A stretch of 64,000 nucleotides of DNA from a bacterium BMS3Abin14 (GCA_002897695.1 BDTG01000039.1:16817-80816), one strand, 5' to 3'; positions 1-9,054 are shown, counted from the stretch's first letter. Made by a program: numbers and translations. Notes: generated from the sequence alone by a model not told the origin.

Positions 1-126
1 AGGATCGAGAGCCTGGCGGTCGAAACCGATGACATGTTCGAATTTACCGGTAAACCGACGCATAACGGCATCGCCGATTGAACCGTTGGAACCTGTAACA
101 AGGACAATGCCCCTGGATGGTTTCAT
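1..126 (-). CDS. SDR-family NAD(P)-dependent oxidoreductase, N-terminal fragment
   Basis: Only the first 42 codons are inside the window; the gene runs off the left edge. The peptide opens with a Rossmann-fold dinucleotide-binding segment, LVTGSNGSIGDAV, the glycine-rich loop typical of extended short-chain dehydrogenases and NAD-dependent epimerases. The ATG at 126 is preceded by a good ribosome site (GGAGGG about 7 bases upstream), so the start is secure. The substrate cannot be told from this fragment. It is divergent from the next gene, with about 180 bases between them. Confidence 0.75.
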   Translation of the reverse strand, partial: MKPSRGIVLVTGSNGSIGDAVMRRFTGKFEHVIGFDRQALDP

Positions 127-308
127 CAGACTCCCTCCAAATCAGCTCAAACGTTTTATCGGACCAACATATTCCACGGACCCCCATGGGTGGTTGATAC
201 TTTATCATGGTTTACATGGATTGTAGAATATACAGGCGAATCAGTGTATTTTAAAGACTCTTACCATAATATCATGATACATTTTTTCGCTTTGATGGGG
301 TCCTGATA

Positions 309-1067
309 ATGGAGAAATACGCGTGGCTTATCTGGTCGCTGGGTTTCCTTTCCTTCTGGGGCGTCGTATATTTTACGAGGCCTTCAACGAGAAAACAGAT
401 GCTGCGGATGAGTCTGTTCACAGCCCCGCTGGGGCTCACCGAGCCGCTGTTCGTACCGGCATACTGGAACCCCCCTACACTGTTCGGCCTGGCCCAGAGA
501 ACCGGGTTCGATATCGAGAGCCTTATTTTCTGCTTTTCGATAGGCGGTATTGCAACGGTTCTCTATGAGATGGTCGTGCCCGCGCAGCACGTCCCGATGC
601 ACGAGGACGAAAAGCACGATTCTCGCCACCGGTTTCACCTGCTCGCATTGGCAAGCCCGATCATCGTCTTCGTTCCGCTGATGCTGACCACCTCCTGGAA
701 CGCTATCTACCCCGGCATTCTGGCCATGATAATAGGAACGATGGCGTCTCTGTGGTGCCGACCGGACCTCAAGGGCAAGATATGGGTGGGCGGGGGGGTC
801 TTCCTGGTTCTCTATTTCCTGTTTTTCCAGCTTCTGGACCTGGCCTTTCCGGGTTATGTCGAAAAATACTGGACACTTGATGCCCTTTCGGGGATCATAA
901 CCTTGGGAATCCCGATAGAAGAATACCTTTTTGCTTTCACCTTCGGTCTGATGTGGTCCAGCCTGTATGAACACATCTCGTGGCAGAAAATAACACCCTC
1001 TCCCCCGAAGGCGCATTCACCGGACAGAAAGACCCATGATTCACAGGGCGGAACATATGTCGAATAG
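309..1067 (+). CDS. Lycopene cyclase domain-containing membrane protein
   Basis: A 252-residue polytopic membrane protein with about seven hydrophobic segments. Near residues 190-215 it carries WTLDALSG..., then IPIEEYLFAFTFG, which resembles the P-x-E-E-x-x-F motif of CrtYc/CrtYd-type (CarR-like) lycopene cyclases. That family cyclises the psi ends of lycopene in the membrane. No phytoene synthase, desaturase or other carotenoid gene is visible nearby, so the substrate is uncertain; it may act on another isoprenoid. The next gene follows after 15 bases and is also an isoprenoid-type membrane enzyme, so the two probably form an operon. The C-terminal 25 residues are polar and presumably cytoplasmic. 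Confidence 0.75.
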   Translation: MEKYAWLIWSLGFLSFWGVVYFTRPSTRKQMLRMSLFTAPLGLTEPLFVPAYWNPPTLFGLAQRTGFDIESLIFCFSIGGIATVLYEMVVPAQHVPMHEDEKHDSRHRFHLLALASPIIVFVPLMLTTSWNAIYPGILAMIIGTMASLWCRPDLKGKIWVGGGVFLVLYFLFFQLLDLAFPGYVEKYWTLDALSGIITLGIPIEEYLFAFTFGLMWSSLYEHISWQKITPSPPKAHSPDRKTHDSQGGTYVE

Positions 1068-1082
1068 CAGGGGGCACAGGAT

Positions 1083-1724
1083 ATGAGCCAGAGCTACGCA
1101 TATGGAAACTGGCACCTGGTTGTGGGGATGATTATTGTAGCCCTTTTCTTTATAACCAGGTACATCCCTTTAAAAACCAGATTCGAAAAACGCAGCGGCG
1201 GCATGTTGTACGCCTTCATCATCGCTCTTTTCGCCGAAATGTACGGTTTTCCGCTTACTATCTATTTATTATCAACACAGTTCGGACTCAAGATCCCATT
1301 GACGCATTCATATGGTCACCTGTCCGCTTATCTCCTCACCTTTTTGGGAATCGACATAATTTACGGCTGGGCATTAGTGATGATCGTGAGTAACATTGTC
1401 ATCGTTTTCGGCCTGATCTGGATCACCAGAGGGTGGAGCCAGATCTATCATTCGGACGGAAAATTCGTAACAACGGGGATTTATTCAAAAATGCGCCATC
1501 CCCAATACAGCGGGATCATCCTTATGTCCATAGGTTTTTTAATCCAATGGCCGACCCTGATTACCCTGTTCCTGTTCCCCTTTCTTGTAGTGATGTATTA
1601 CAGGCTCGCCATGAGAGAAGAACGCGACGTCGAAAAAGTCCACGGGCCGGAATATTTCGATTACAAAAAAAATGTGCCGGCCTTTGTTCCGCGACTGAAG
1701 CCTGGTCTATTGACAGCAAAATAA
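1083..1724 (+). CDS. Isoprenylcysteine carboxyl methyltransferase-like (PEMT/ICMT) membrane protein
   Basis: A 213-residue membrane protein with about five hydrophobic helices. The C-terminal half has the family signature: GIYSKMRHPQYSG (about residues 135-147), then a helix pair and REERDVEKVHGPEYFDYKKNVP, which matches the E-x-x-L/V-x-x-x-xG-x-x-Y-x-x-Y motif that binds S-adenosylmethionine in bacterial ICMT/PEMT-like proteins. The family methylates prenylated or lipid substrates in the membrane. In bacteria the substrate is usually unknown. An AGGA ribosome site precedes the ATG. It is probably co-transcribed with the lycopene-cyclase-domain gene 15 bases upstream. A weak hairpin terminator lies about 130 bases downstream. 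Confidence 0.75.
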   Translation: MSQSYAYGNWHLVVGMIIVALFFITRYIPLKTRFEKRSGGMLYAFIIALFAEMYGFPLTIYLLSTQFGLKIPLTHSYGHLSAYLLTFLGIDIIYGWALVMIVSNIVIVFGLIWITRGWSQIYHSDGKFVTTGIYSKMRHPQYSGIILMSIGFLIQWPTLITLFLFPFLVVMYYRLAMREERDVEKVHGPEYFDYKKNVPAFVPRLKPGLLTAK

Positions 1725-2089
1725 TCAGTAAAAACAGCTTCTTGAAAACTGATTATAACATTCAATAAAGATAGAGTCGCAAAAAGTCCAACCCGGAACT
1801 TTTTGCTCCACGGAAAACGAAAAGGCATCGTGGATTCATCGGAAAGAGTATAAAAAAGCCATGACTTGAAGCTTTAACCCGTTATGGCTTTTGATTTAAC
1901 CCTGCCTGCCACGGCGAAGTCTGGAAGACGAAGACGGGTGTAACTCCGTTAACCCCGTGAACCCTGTGTTAAAGGCTTTTCCCTTTTCGGTATTAATCCA
2001 GGTACTCATTAACCGGATGGCCCAAAAAAACAACGTCAGCGTGCCGGACCCATTCGACATGGCGCGCCTCCCCTGACAGTCCGGAGATT
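1725..2089. other. Intergenic region with decayed repeats
   Basis: No gene seen. Bases 1776-1826 are a decayed start of the five-hairpin element (hairpin 1 with arms GCAAAAAGTCC and GGAACTTTTTGC, then a truncated hairpin 2). Bases 1854-1892 are a possible terminator. Bases 1908-1940 match part of the 'gccacg..gaagtc..gaagacggg' repeat also found at 57100 and 60798. Bases 2001-2022 are a copy of the inverted end of the MITE-like element described at 17793. Confidence 0.6.
1854..1892 (+). terminator. Possible intrinsic terminator
   Basis: Arms AAAAGCCAT and ATGGCTTTT pair perfectly over 9 bp around a 21-base loop, with T-rich sequence after the second arm. It lies 130 bases after the ICMT-like gene. 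The loop is long and the stem AT-rich, so termination is uncertain. Confidence 0.4.
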
Positions 2090-2764
2090 ATGATGAATTC
2101 AACACATGAGGGCACCCACACGGGGAAAGACCCCTACCGGCATTTCGGCCGGGGCCTTATACTTCTTGACTGGATGCACAGGTACCTGCTCCCCCGCGCA
2201 GGACGGGACGTGGAAAAGATCCTGCGTGACCGGAACCTGTCACGGGTCCTGGACGTCGCCTGCGGAACCGGATACACCGCCTGCCGACTGGCCCGGGGCG
2301 GGTTTGCCGCAGTGGGGCTGGATCTTTCGCCCAGCATGCTGCGTCACGCGGCCGCCAAACGGGAACAGGGGAACTGCGCCTTCCTTATCGCCAACGCTGG
2401 ATGGATGCCTTTCAACAAAGCCTTCGATGCCGCTGCGATCAGCCTGGCCCTTCACGAAATTTCCGCCGCCGACAGGGAGCAGGTCTGGGCTGAAATGACC
2501 AGGGTGGTGAGGCCCGGCGGTCTCCTGGTAGTGCTGGATTTTACAACCCCCGGAAGGTCCTTATACTGCCGCCTGATAGCCGCCGCCATCGAGTGGGTGG
2601 AAAAGGGGGCCCTTAAGATCGATCCGCCCCATTACATCAACTCTGCCCTGTTCAGGGACGGGGGCGGCCTCAGGACATGGCTTGAAGAACGGGACGCCGA
2701 AATTGTCGGGGAAAGTTCCTACCTGGGGGGTAATGTGGGGCTGTTCGCAGTTGCCGTTGGATAG
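2090..2764 (+). CDS. Class I SAM-dependent methyltransferase
   Basis: A 224-residue soluble protein. Motif I is VLDVACGTGYTACRLA (about residues 53-68), followed by GLDLSPSMLRHA as the acidic loop at the end of strand 2 and by a motif IV/V region ending in RVVRPGGLLVVLDF. This is the UbiE/Methyltransf_11 fold. The substrate cannot be read from sequence. A GGAG site precedes tandem ATGs at 2090 and 2093. It is convergent with the arsenite transporter gene. It lacks the conserved cysteines expected of ArsM, so an arsenite-methylating role is not supported despite the neighbour. Confidence 0.8.
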   Translation: MMNSTHEGTHTGKDPYRHFGRGLILLDWMHRYLLPRAGRDVEKILRDRNLSRVLDVACGTGYTACRLARGGFAAVGLDLSPSMLRHAAAKREQGNCAFLIANAGWMPFNKAFDAAAISLALHEISAADREQVWAEMTRVVRPGGLLVVLDFTTPGRSLYCRLIAAAIEWVEKGALKIDPPHYINSALFRDGGGLRTWLEERDAEIVGESSYLGGNVGLFAVAVG

Positions 2765-2811
2765 GGATCTTTGGCTTTTGGGTCATAACTTTAACGGCCC
2801 TGAAATACAAA

Positions 2812-3906
2812 CTATGGTTCACAGCTTACATGGCAGACCCCGGTGGGAGTGGCCCTCTGGAACGGGAAATATCTGCCCTTGATCCACAATGCCACGTTCA
2901 CCAGACTTATCAGAACCGGAACTTCCACCAGGGGCCCGATCACTGCCGCAAACGCCTCTCCCGAGTCGATGCCGAATACGGCGACAGCCACAGCGATGGC
3001 AAGTTCAAAGTTGTTGGAGGCGGCGGTGAAACTGAGAGTGACCGATTGTTCATAAGTGGCGCCCGCCCTGTAGGACATGAAAAACGACACGAAAAACATT
3101 ATCATGAAGTAAATGGTGAGCGGAACGGCGATGCGCAGGACATCCAAAGGAAGATGAATAATAACATCTCCCTTCAGGGAGAACATGACCACAATGGTAA
3201 AGAGAAGGAAGATGAGGGTCAGAGGGCTCAGTTTGGGCAGCAGTTTTTCTTGGTACCACTCCTCCCCTTTCAGGCGCATTCCGACGATCCGTGTCAGGAT
3301 TCCGCCGATGAACGGAACACCGAGGTAGATAAAAACCGATTTGGCGATCTGGCCCATGGAGATATCCACGGCAAGGCCTTTTAGCCCGAACCACCCGGGA
3401 AGTACTGTGATGAAGAGCCAGGCGTAAAAGGAAAAGAAGATCACCTGGAATATGGAGTTAAAGGCCACCAGACCGGCGCAATATTCGCGGTCGCCGGCGG
3501 CCAGGTCGTTCCAGACGATGACCATGGCGATGCATCGGGCCAGACCAATGAGGATCAGGCCTACCATGTACTCTTGGTGGCCGGACAGGAATGTTATGGC
3601 AAGCCCGAACATAAGGATGGGACCAACCACCCAGTTCTGGATCAGGGATAACGCCAGCACTTTGCCGTCTCGGAACACTTCGTGAAGTTTCTCATACCGA
3701 ACCTTGGCCAGCGGCGGGTACATCATGAGAATAAGCCCGATGGCCAGGGGAATATTAGTAGTCCCCACCTGGAAGGAGTAGATTAACTGCTTAACCCCGG
3801 GCGCAATGTAGCCGGTAAGCACGCCCACCCCCATGGCCAGGAAAATCCACAATGTCAGGTAACGATCGAGAAAACTCAACTGTCCTTTTACTTTGGTCAT
3901 TTCCAA
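2812..3906 (-). CDS. acr3: ACR3-family arsenite efflux permease
   Basis: A 364-residue membrane protein with about ten helices that matches the ACR3/ArsB (BASS-fold) arsenite exporters. Recognisable segments are [17 protein letters not shown] near residue 60 and [19 protein letters not shown] near residue 122, which contains the cysteine conserved in ACR3 proteins. The C-terminal half has the [20 protein letters not shown] motif. It exports As(III), and perhaps Sb(III), across the inner membrane using the proton motive force. It lies 97 bases downstream of arsR and is very likely controlled by it. No arsC reductase gene is seen in the window. Confidence 0.93.
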   Translation of the reverse strand: MEMTKVKGQLSFLDRYLTLWIFLAMGVGVLTGYIAPGVKQLIYSFQVGTTNIPLAIGLILMMYPPLAKVRYEKLHEVFRDGKVLALSLIQNWVVGPILMFGLAITFLSGHQEYMVGLILIGLARCIAMVIVWNDLAAGDREYCAGLVAFNSIFQVIFFSFYAWLFITVLPGWFGLKGLAVDISMGQIAKSVFIYLGVPFIGGILTRIVGMRLKGEEWYQEKLLPKLSPLTLIFLLFTIVVMFSLKGDVIIHLPLDVLRIAVPLTIYFMIMFFVSFFMSYRAGATYEQSVTLSFTAASNNFELAIAVAVAVFGIDSGEAFAAVIGPLVEVPVLISLVNVALWIKGRYFPFQRATPTGVCHVSCEP

Positions 3907-4003
3907 AGGCTCCCCTTTAAAGTTGTATTATATAATTCCGTTTATCGAACATGGCCGTTAGATGCCTGCCGGAAGGACCTGATGCATTGATACACTTTCA
4001 TTA

Positions 4004-4351
4004 TTACTGACATTTATCAGACTCCTTTCGTGACATCAGCGCATCGAGTATTTTCCGGTCGGCCTGAATCTGCTCCAGGTGTCCGAGGCCGCCAGAAAGG
4101 ATGTCCAGCAATTCTCTTCCTACCGGCTCCGAACTTTCGCCGAGCCGGTAGTAGATCCAGACGCCCTGCCGGCGGTCCGCAACCAGCCCAGCCTGCCGCA
4201 AAGTGGCCAGATGACGGGATACGGTGGATTGAGGCAGCTCCATGACCTCAATGAGGTCACAGACGCACAGCTCACCACACGTGAGGAGCGCCATGATCCT
4301 GAGACGGGTCTCATCGGAAAGAGCCTTGAAAAGAGAAGCCGTTTTACGCAT
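4004..4351 (-). CDS. arsR: ArsR-family arsenite-responsive repressor
   Basis: A 115-residue winged-helix repressor. KALSDETRLRIMALL is the first helix pair, and GELCVCDLIEVM carries the C-x-C metal-sensing motif of the ArsR/SmtB family in the helix before the recognition helix (LPQSTVSRHLATLRQAGLV). Metalloid binding at these cysteines releases DNA. A longer reading frame reaches 4435, but the perfect dyad at 4361-4380 would then lie inside the gene. The ATG at 4351 gives the normal family N-terminus and puts that dyad 9 bases upstream. Acr3 follows on the same strand. Confidence 0.9.
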   Translation of the reverse strand: MRKTASLFKALSDETRLRIMALLTCGELCVCDLIEVMELPQSTVSRHLATLRQAGLVADRRQGVWIYYRLGESSEPVGRELLDILSGGLGHLEQIQADRKILDALMSRKESDKCQ

Positions 4352-4360
4352 TCGATTCTC

Positions 4361-4380
4361 ATATCCGGATAAACGGATAT
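4361..4380 (-). promoter_or_regulatory. Probable ArsR operator
   Basis: ATATCCG-GATAAA-CGGATAT is a perfect 7-bp inverted repeat with a 6-base spacer, directly upstream of the arsR start. This is the usual place for an autoregulatory ArsR site. Confidence 0.65.
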
Positions 4381-4520
4381 TGTCAAGCCGAAAACGTCCT
4401 CCCCGGCATGACTTCATACCGGCACTCAGATCCATCCTGGAAAAGAAAAATAAAACGGCCTCGCAGCGACAAACGCGCCTTACGGCCGTAACCCGAAGCC
4501 CTTCTTCGCGAGCTTTGCGC

Positions 4521-5633
4521 TCACACTCTGCATGCCGGCTGCGGCCTCCCGTACTTCGTCAGAACGATCTGCCACACCTGGTTGCTTCGCGCCCGGAAGG
4601 CCCCGGCGAAAGAAAGCAGAAAATACTCCCACATCCGCTTGAATCTATCATCGTACAGCTCCTTCAGCCTGGGCCAGGCACGCTGGAAATTTTCGTTCCA
4701 GGCCATGAGGGTCCTGTCGTAATGGGGAGCCAGGTTATGCACATCTTCGATGACGAACAGACCCTCTACCGCCCTCCCTATCTGGGCAAGGCTGGGAAGC
4801 ATCCCGTTGGGAAAGATATATTTGTCGGTCCAGGGATCACAGTTCACGCCGGACTCGTTGTCTCCGATGGTATGCAGCAGAAAAATACCGTCATCCCTCA
4901 TGCAGCGATGGACCGTTTCCATGAAGGTGCGGTAGTTCTTATACCCGACATGCTCGAACATGCCGACGGAGACGACTTTATCGAAATCGCCCCTGATCTT
5001 CCGGTAATCACAGTCGAGGAACTGGACAGGCAGACCTTCGCAGAACGTTCGGGCGTATTGCATCTGCTCATTCGAAATATTCACGGCCGTCACGCGACAA
5101 CCGATATGCTCGGCGGCATACTTTGCCAATCCTCCCCAACCACAGCCGATATCCAGAACGTGGTCCTCAGGACTGAGGTTCACCTTGCGGCAGATGAGAT
5201 CCATCTTTGCCAGCTGTGCACGGTGAAGGTCCTCCGTACCGTTGAAGAGGGCGCAGCTGTACTGGTTGTAGGGATCCAGGAAGGACAGGAACAGGTCGTT
5301 GCCGGTGTCGTAGTGCCGATTTGCGACCATTCCGGCGCGCCTTCCGGACTGGTGGTTGAACAGACGCGCCGCCATCACGGGCAGAAGATACTTCAACCCT
5401 CCCCTAACATGGCTGGTAAGACGTGCCTTCAGTATCCTTGAAAAAAACTCGTCCAATCTTTCGCAGTCCCACCAGCCGTCCATGTAGGCCTCCCCGAGGC
5501 CCAGGTGTTTCTCACGGAGCAGCCGCGCGTACAGCCTGTCGTTCCTGACCTGGATATCCCACGGGTTCGGGCCGTCAATGGCCACACCCGCAATGGCGAG
5601 CAGTTCTTCCACGATCTGACGTTGTTTCGGCAC
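4521..5633 (-). CDS. cfa: Cyclopropane-fatty-acyl-phospholipid synthase
   Basis: A 370-residue SAM-dependent enzyme that adds a methylene bridge to unsaturated acyl chains of membrane phospholipids. Seen: LGLGEAYMDGWWDCERLDEFF near residue 45, HYDTGNDLFLSFLDPYNQYSCALF near 108, and the SAM motif VLDIGCGWGGLAKYAAEH near 160, followed by GCRVTAVNISNEQ and a FEHVGYKNY segment. Length and order match bacterial Cfa. I place the start at GTG 5633, 9 bases after AGGAGG. A TTG at 5639 is only 3 bases from that site and less likely. It stands alone between the two metal-resistance pairs. Confidence 0.93.
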   Translation of the reverse strand: MPKQRQIVEELLAIAGVAIDGPNPWDIQVRNDRLYARLLREKHLGLGEAYMDGWWDCERLDEFFSRILKARLTSHVRGGLKYLLPVMAARLFNHQSGRRAGMVANRHYDTGNDLFLSFLDPYNQYSCALFNGTEDLHRAQLAKMDLICRKVNLSPEDHVLDIGCGWGGLAKYAAEHIGCRVTAVNISNEQMQYARTFCEGLPVQFLDCDYRKIRGDFDKVVSVGMFEHVGYKNYRTFMETVHRCMRDDGIFLLHTIGDNESGVNCDPWTDKYIFPNGMLPSLAQIGRAVEGLFVIEDVHNLAPHYDRTLMAWNENFQRAWPRLKELYDDRFKRMWEYFLLSFAGAFRARSNQVWQIVLTKYGRPQPACRV

Positions 5634-5859
5634 GACCAATTACCTCCTGAATTTTCACCCTTCAGCCCAGGCGATCGTTTCGTCACCTCTCACACTTTCC
5701 AGGCCCTCCACAGGCGATCACCGTGCTTTAAGTATGACACAAGGAAAACGATGTGGGACATGGCCATGAATTGTGCAGGTGTAACCAGGCGGATATGAAT
5801 CGTAGATTGTTTCTACCTTGAAATGGTTTCCTGGATGTGAAGCCGATATTCCTGCGCCC

Positions 5860-7005
5860 TTACCTGTCGCAACCGTCTGAACAAGCGCTGTCGGAAGGCT
5901 TCGGCCTTTGCCCGGTGATTCCAATCTTCCGGATCCAACCCTTAACCATTTTCCCCAGCGGCCGGATGGATAATATAAGGAGGGCAACGGCGCCGGCGAG
6001 CTGGAGCCAACCAGGAATCACCTCCCCTGCCTGCCCTATTACAGCCTGCGGGGATATCCCTGCCAGAGAATAAATCCGGTCCAGGACCAGGCCTCCCAGA
6101 ACGCTAACGAAAGCGATTACAGCCAGATAAAGGGCTGTCGCCCTTTTTCCGAGGAACCCCACGAGAACGGAAAGGGAGGCCAGGTTTGTCGCCGGGCCGA
6201 CCAGGAGAAAAACCAGCGCCGCGCCCGGGCTTACTCCCTTGAGTATCATCGCGGCCGCGATGGGCGTCGAAGCCGTGGCGCAGATGTATAGAGGGATGCC
6301 TATCACGAGCATGATCAGCATGGCCGGCAGGCCGCCGCCCAGATACGATGAAAAGAGGTCCTCCGGAACGGCTGCGGTAATGATTCCGGCGAGGAGAAGT
6401 CCTACGAAGAACCAGCCGGCCAGATCGCCCCAGAGTTCACTGAAGGAATAACGCATCCCTATCAGAACCTTTTCGAAAAAAGAATGGTGATGACTGTGGA
6501 GCTCGGGGGGGCAATCTTTGCCGTCACAGCAGCCGTCCACCGGACATGCGGCATCGGCCTTCTCCTCGGTGAAATCATCCGGAGGGGCCAGAAAGTTTTC
6601 GCTGATCCCCGCAATGAAAGCCGTAACGAAGGCCACCAGGGGCCTTGCTACGGTCATGATGGGATCAAGCAGGGCATAGGTGATGGAAATGGAATCCACT
6701 CCCGACTCCGGCGTTGAGATAAGGAAGGCCACCGTGGCGCCTCTGTTGGCCCCTTGCTTTCTCAGGGACACAGCAGCCGGCAGAACGCCGCAGGAGCAAA
6801 GAGGGATGGGTATGCCGAAGAACGCGGCCTTGACAACGGGAATAAACCGTCCGCTTCCCAGCTGCCTGGCCACGGTCTCTGGTGACAGAAACATCTTCAG
6901 CAACCCGGCAACCAGGATGCCGAACAGGACGTAAATGCCTGATGCCATGAGGATATCCCAGGTCGCAGTAAGAACCGCCAAAAAACCATGCAGTATTGCC
7001 GACAT
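5860..7005 (-). CDS. SO_0444/ArsP-like permease, probable metal efflux
   Basis: A 381-residue membrane protein of the DUF318 permease family (PF03773), with two groups of about four helices. The hallmark IPLCSCGVLPAAVSLRKQGA (about residues 68-87) holds a C-x-C, and TPESGVDSISITYALLDPI follows. Between the halves is a cytoplasmic linker rich in Cys and His (CPVDGCCDGKDC, then HSHHH) that could bind soft metals. Related proteins export Cu/Zn or organoarsenicals; which one applies here cannot be decided. It lies 38 bases after a SmtB-type repressor gene and is probably induced by the metal that the repressor senses. Confidence 0.85.
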   Translation of the reverse strand: MSAILHGFLAVLTATWDILMASGIYVLFGILVAGLLKMFLSPETVARQLGSGRFIPVVKAAFFGIPIPLCSCGVLPAAVSLRKQGANRGATVAFLISTPESGVDSISITYALLDPIMTVARPLVAFVTAFIAGISENFLAPPDDFTEEKADAACPVDGCCDGKDCPPELHSHHHSFFEKVLIGMRYSFSELWGDLAGWFFVGLLLAGIITAAVPEDLFSSYLGGGLPAMLIMLVIGIPLYICATASTPIAAAMILKGVSPGAALVFLLVGPATNLASLSVLVGFLGKRATALYLAVIAFVSVLGGLVLDRIYSLAGISPQAVIGQAGEVIPGWLQLAGAVALLILSIRPLGKMVKGWIRKIGITGQRPKPSDSACSDGCDR

Positions 7006-7043
7006 GTTTTATCGTCTCCCATTCGAGTGGTAAAACCCCGCCC

Positions 7044-7403
7044 TTATTCGTGAACGTGTTCCAGCGCCAGTTGGAGCACGTCCTCTATATGCTCATCGTT
7101 AAGGCGGTAGTACAGAACTGTGCCTTCCCTGCGGTTGGCTGCCAGGTTCAGCTGCCGCAGGTGGCGCAACTGGTGGCTGATCGCCGATTCAGTGATGCCC
7201 AAGGCGGCGGCAATGTCGCAAACGCACATTTCGCCGGATTCGAGTGCGAGAAGGATCCTGAGCCGCGTCGGGTCCCCGAACGCCTTGAAGAATCGTGCCA
7301 GAAGCTTCACCTCGTTCGAATCCAGAGCAGTTTTTTTCGCCTTTTCGACCCGTTCCTCGTGGATGATTCTGGCATCGCAGCGATCTTCCCTGTCATTATC
7401 CAT
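7044..7403 (-). CDS. ArsR/SmtB-family metal-responsive repressor
   Basis: A 119-residue winged-helix protein with two possible metal sites. GEMCVCDIAAALGI carries the alpha-3 C-x-C, and the C-terminal DEHIEDVLQLALEHVHE has the D-x-H...H-x-x-E pattern of the alpha-5 zinc site of SmtB/CzrA. An extra cysteine lies near the N-terminus (residue 9). The recognition helix is ESAISHQLRHLRQLNL. It is likely a Zn/Cd/Pb-type sensor rather than an arsenite sensor. It precedes the permease gene by 38 bases, and a dyad operator lies 30 bases upstream of its ATG. Confidence 0.88.
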   Translation of the reverse strand: MDNDREDRCDARIIHEERVEKAKKTALDSNEVKLLARFFKAFGDPTRLRILLALESGEMCVCDIAAALGITESAISHQLRHLRQLNLAANRREGTVLYYRLNDEHIEDVLQLALEHVHE

Positions 7404-7432
7404 GGCAACCCCCGAAAATACAGTTATTTGAA

Positions 7433-7446
7433 TATATGCTCATATA
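7433..7446 (-). promoter_or_regulatory. Probable operator of the SmtB-type repressor
   Basis: TATATG-CT-CATATA is a perfect 6-bp inverted repeat in an AT-rich stretch upstream of the repressor gene. AT-rich dyads with a short spacer are typical SmtB/CadC binding sites. Confidence 0.6.
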
Positions 7447-7692
7447 ATAAAAAATAGATGTTTTGTCAACCTCTGAGTTCGCCCGACGGAATTCGTGCCT
7501 CCCGCTATGAAGATCCGTTTTCACACACCCTTTCTTATCGAGTCTGCTATACTTCGAGGAGCTACCCCACCTGAGGGGTCCACAACCGGTTTTTTTGAAT
7601 GCCCTGGAAAACGATCACAGAGGGAACCGGGGTTTGTCTCGACCCCCATTTGCCCGTTAAGGATCATTTGAGACAGGACAGGAGGCAGGAAA

Positions 7693-8994
7693 ATGGCAGG
7701 CAGCAATGAAAAGGTCGTCGTTTCAACCTACACAAACGGCATTCTGGACCCAGATGAGCCGATGCTCGGCCCGGTAAAGGATGGCGGCACCATTGAGGCA
7801 AATACAATGCCCGGCTGTTGGGGGCCGATGATAACCCCAAGTTTGCGGGGCGGCCATGAGGTGACTCAGCCGGTTTATGTGGAGAACGCGGAACCTGGGG
7901 ATGCCGTCGCCATCAGGATCAAGGGTATAAAAATCGCATCCACCGCCACTGCCTCTGGCCATGACCGTATGATTGATGGACATTTCCTGGGTGATCCCTA
8001 TGTGGCCAAAAAATGTCCCCAATGCGGTGCCCTGCATCCCGAAACCACGGTGGAAGGGATCGGCCAGAATGCAATTCGCTGTGCCGGTTGCGGTGCGGTG
8101 ATAACAGCTTTCCAGGTCGAGAATGGCTACACCGTCGTTTTTGACGATGAGAGGTCTATCGGGGTGACCGTTGATAAGAAAACAGCAGAGCGGATTGCCC
8201 ACGATTCCAGGAAATATGCCCAGCTTTCGGAAAACTGCAAACAGCATTCGACTCTGCTTTTTGCTCCTCACGATATCATCGGAGCCGTGTCCCGGACCAG
8301 GCCGTTCATGGGTCAGCTGGGAACAACCCCGGCCGTGAAAATGCCGGATTCCCATAACGCCGGCGACTTCGGGGTTTTTCTCATTGGTGCGCCTCATGAG
8401 TACGCCCTTACCGAGGAGCAGCTCGAACTGCGCACCGACGGACACATGGATATCGACGCGGTCCGGCCGGGGACGATACTGCTGGCTCCTGTGAAAGTGC
8501 CTGGTGCAGGTGTATATCTGGGCGACATGCACGCGCTCCAGGGGGACGGAGAAGTTGCCGGGCACACTATGGATGTGGCCGGGATCGTTACGGTGCAGGT
8601 TGATGTCGTTAAGGGACGGGAGCTTCAGGGACCGGTACTTTTCCCACTTGTCGAAGATCTCCCCTATCTGGCCAGACCTGTCAGCTCCAGGGAGAAGGCA
8701 AAAGCCGAAAAACTGGCGAAGAAATGGGGTATTCCCAGGCTGGAGAAATCCGCTCCTATCTCTGTAATTGGAACAGGGGCTGATCTGAACAAGGCTACGG
8801 AAAACGGGATGCAGCGAGCGGGCGATCTCCTTGGGATGAGCGTTCCGGAAGTGATGAACCGGGCCACAATTACCGGCGCTATTGAAATCGGCCGTCTACC
8901 GGGAGTAGTTCAGGTTACCTTCCTGGCACCGCTGGAAAACCTGGAAAGGGCCGGTCTCCTTCCCTTTGTGCAGGAGCAGTATGGGATTGGCTAA
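7693..8994 (+). CDS. Acetamidase/formamidase-family protein with an inserted zinc ribbon
   Basis: A 433-residue protein of the FmdA/AmdA family, which hydrolyses short amides such as formamide or acetamide to the acid and ammonia. The N-terminal half has NTMPGCWGPMITP and the AEPGDAVAIRIKGI strand. The central DMHALQGDGEVAGHTMDVAG is the family motif with likely metal-binding Asp and His. Residues 108-133 contain two C-x-x-C pairs (CPQCG and CAGCG) spaced like a zinc ribbon, an addition to the basic fold. A GGAGG site lies just before the ATG. It stands alone, and a second family member lies at 22306-23607. The true amide substrate is unknown. Confidence 0.85.
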   Translation: MAGSNEKVVVSTYTNGILDPDEPMLGPVKDGGTIEANTMPGCWGPMITPSLRGGHEVTQPVYVENAEPGDAVAIRIKGIKIASTATASGHDRMIDGHFLGDPYVAKKCPQCGALHPETTVEGIGQNAIRCAGCGAVITAFQVENGYTVVFDDERSIGVTVDKKTAERIAHDSRKYAQLSENCKQHSTLLFAPHDIIGAVSRTRPFMGQLGTTPAVKMPDSHNAGDFGVFLIGAPHEYALTEEQLELRTDGHMDIDAVRPGTILLAPVKVPGAGVYLGDMHALQGDGEVAGHTMDVAGIVTVQVDVVKGRELQGPVLFPLVEDLPYLARPVSSREKAKAEKLAKKWGIPRLEKSAPISVIGTGADLNKATENGMQRAGDLLGMSVPEVMNRATITGAIEIGRLPGVVQVTFLAPLENLERAGLLPFVQEQYGIG

Positions 8995-9054
8995 ATAAAA
9001 ACATGATTTTCCCGACGAGAATCTGGAAGGCCTCGTCGTCATCAGGGTTGGAGC

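Noticed and set aside
127..308. Sigma-70 promoter before the lycopene-cyclase-domain gene
   Set aside because: TTGATA and TAGAAT words exist, but their spacing (23 bases) is outside the normal range.
384..1016. Long minus-strand open frame opposite the lycopene-cyclase-domain gene
   Set aside because: Rich in Arg, Gln and Gly with no domain; an antisense shadow of a well-supported membrane protein gene.
2090..2764. Arsenite methyltransferase (ArsM), because it neighbours acr3
   Set aside because: Lacks the conserved cysteines of ArsM; it is convergent with, not part of, the ars operon.
4242..5441. 399-codon plus-strand frame opposite cfa
   Set aside because: No recognisable motif, no ribosome site at its start; cfa on the other strand has full family motifs.
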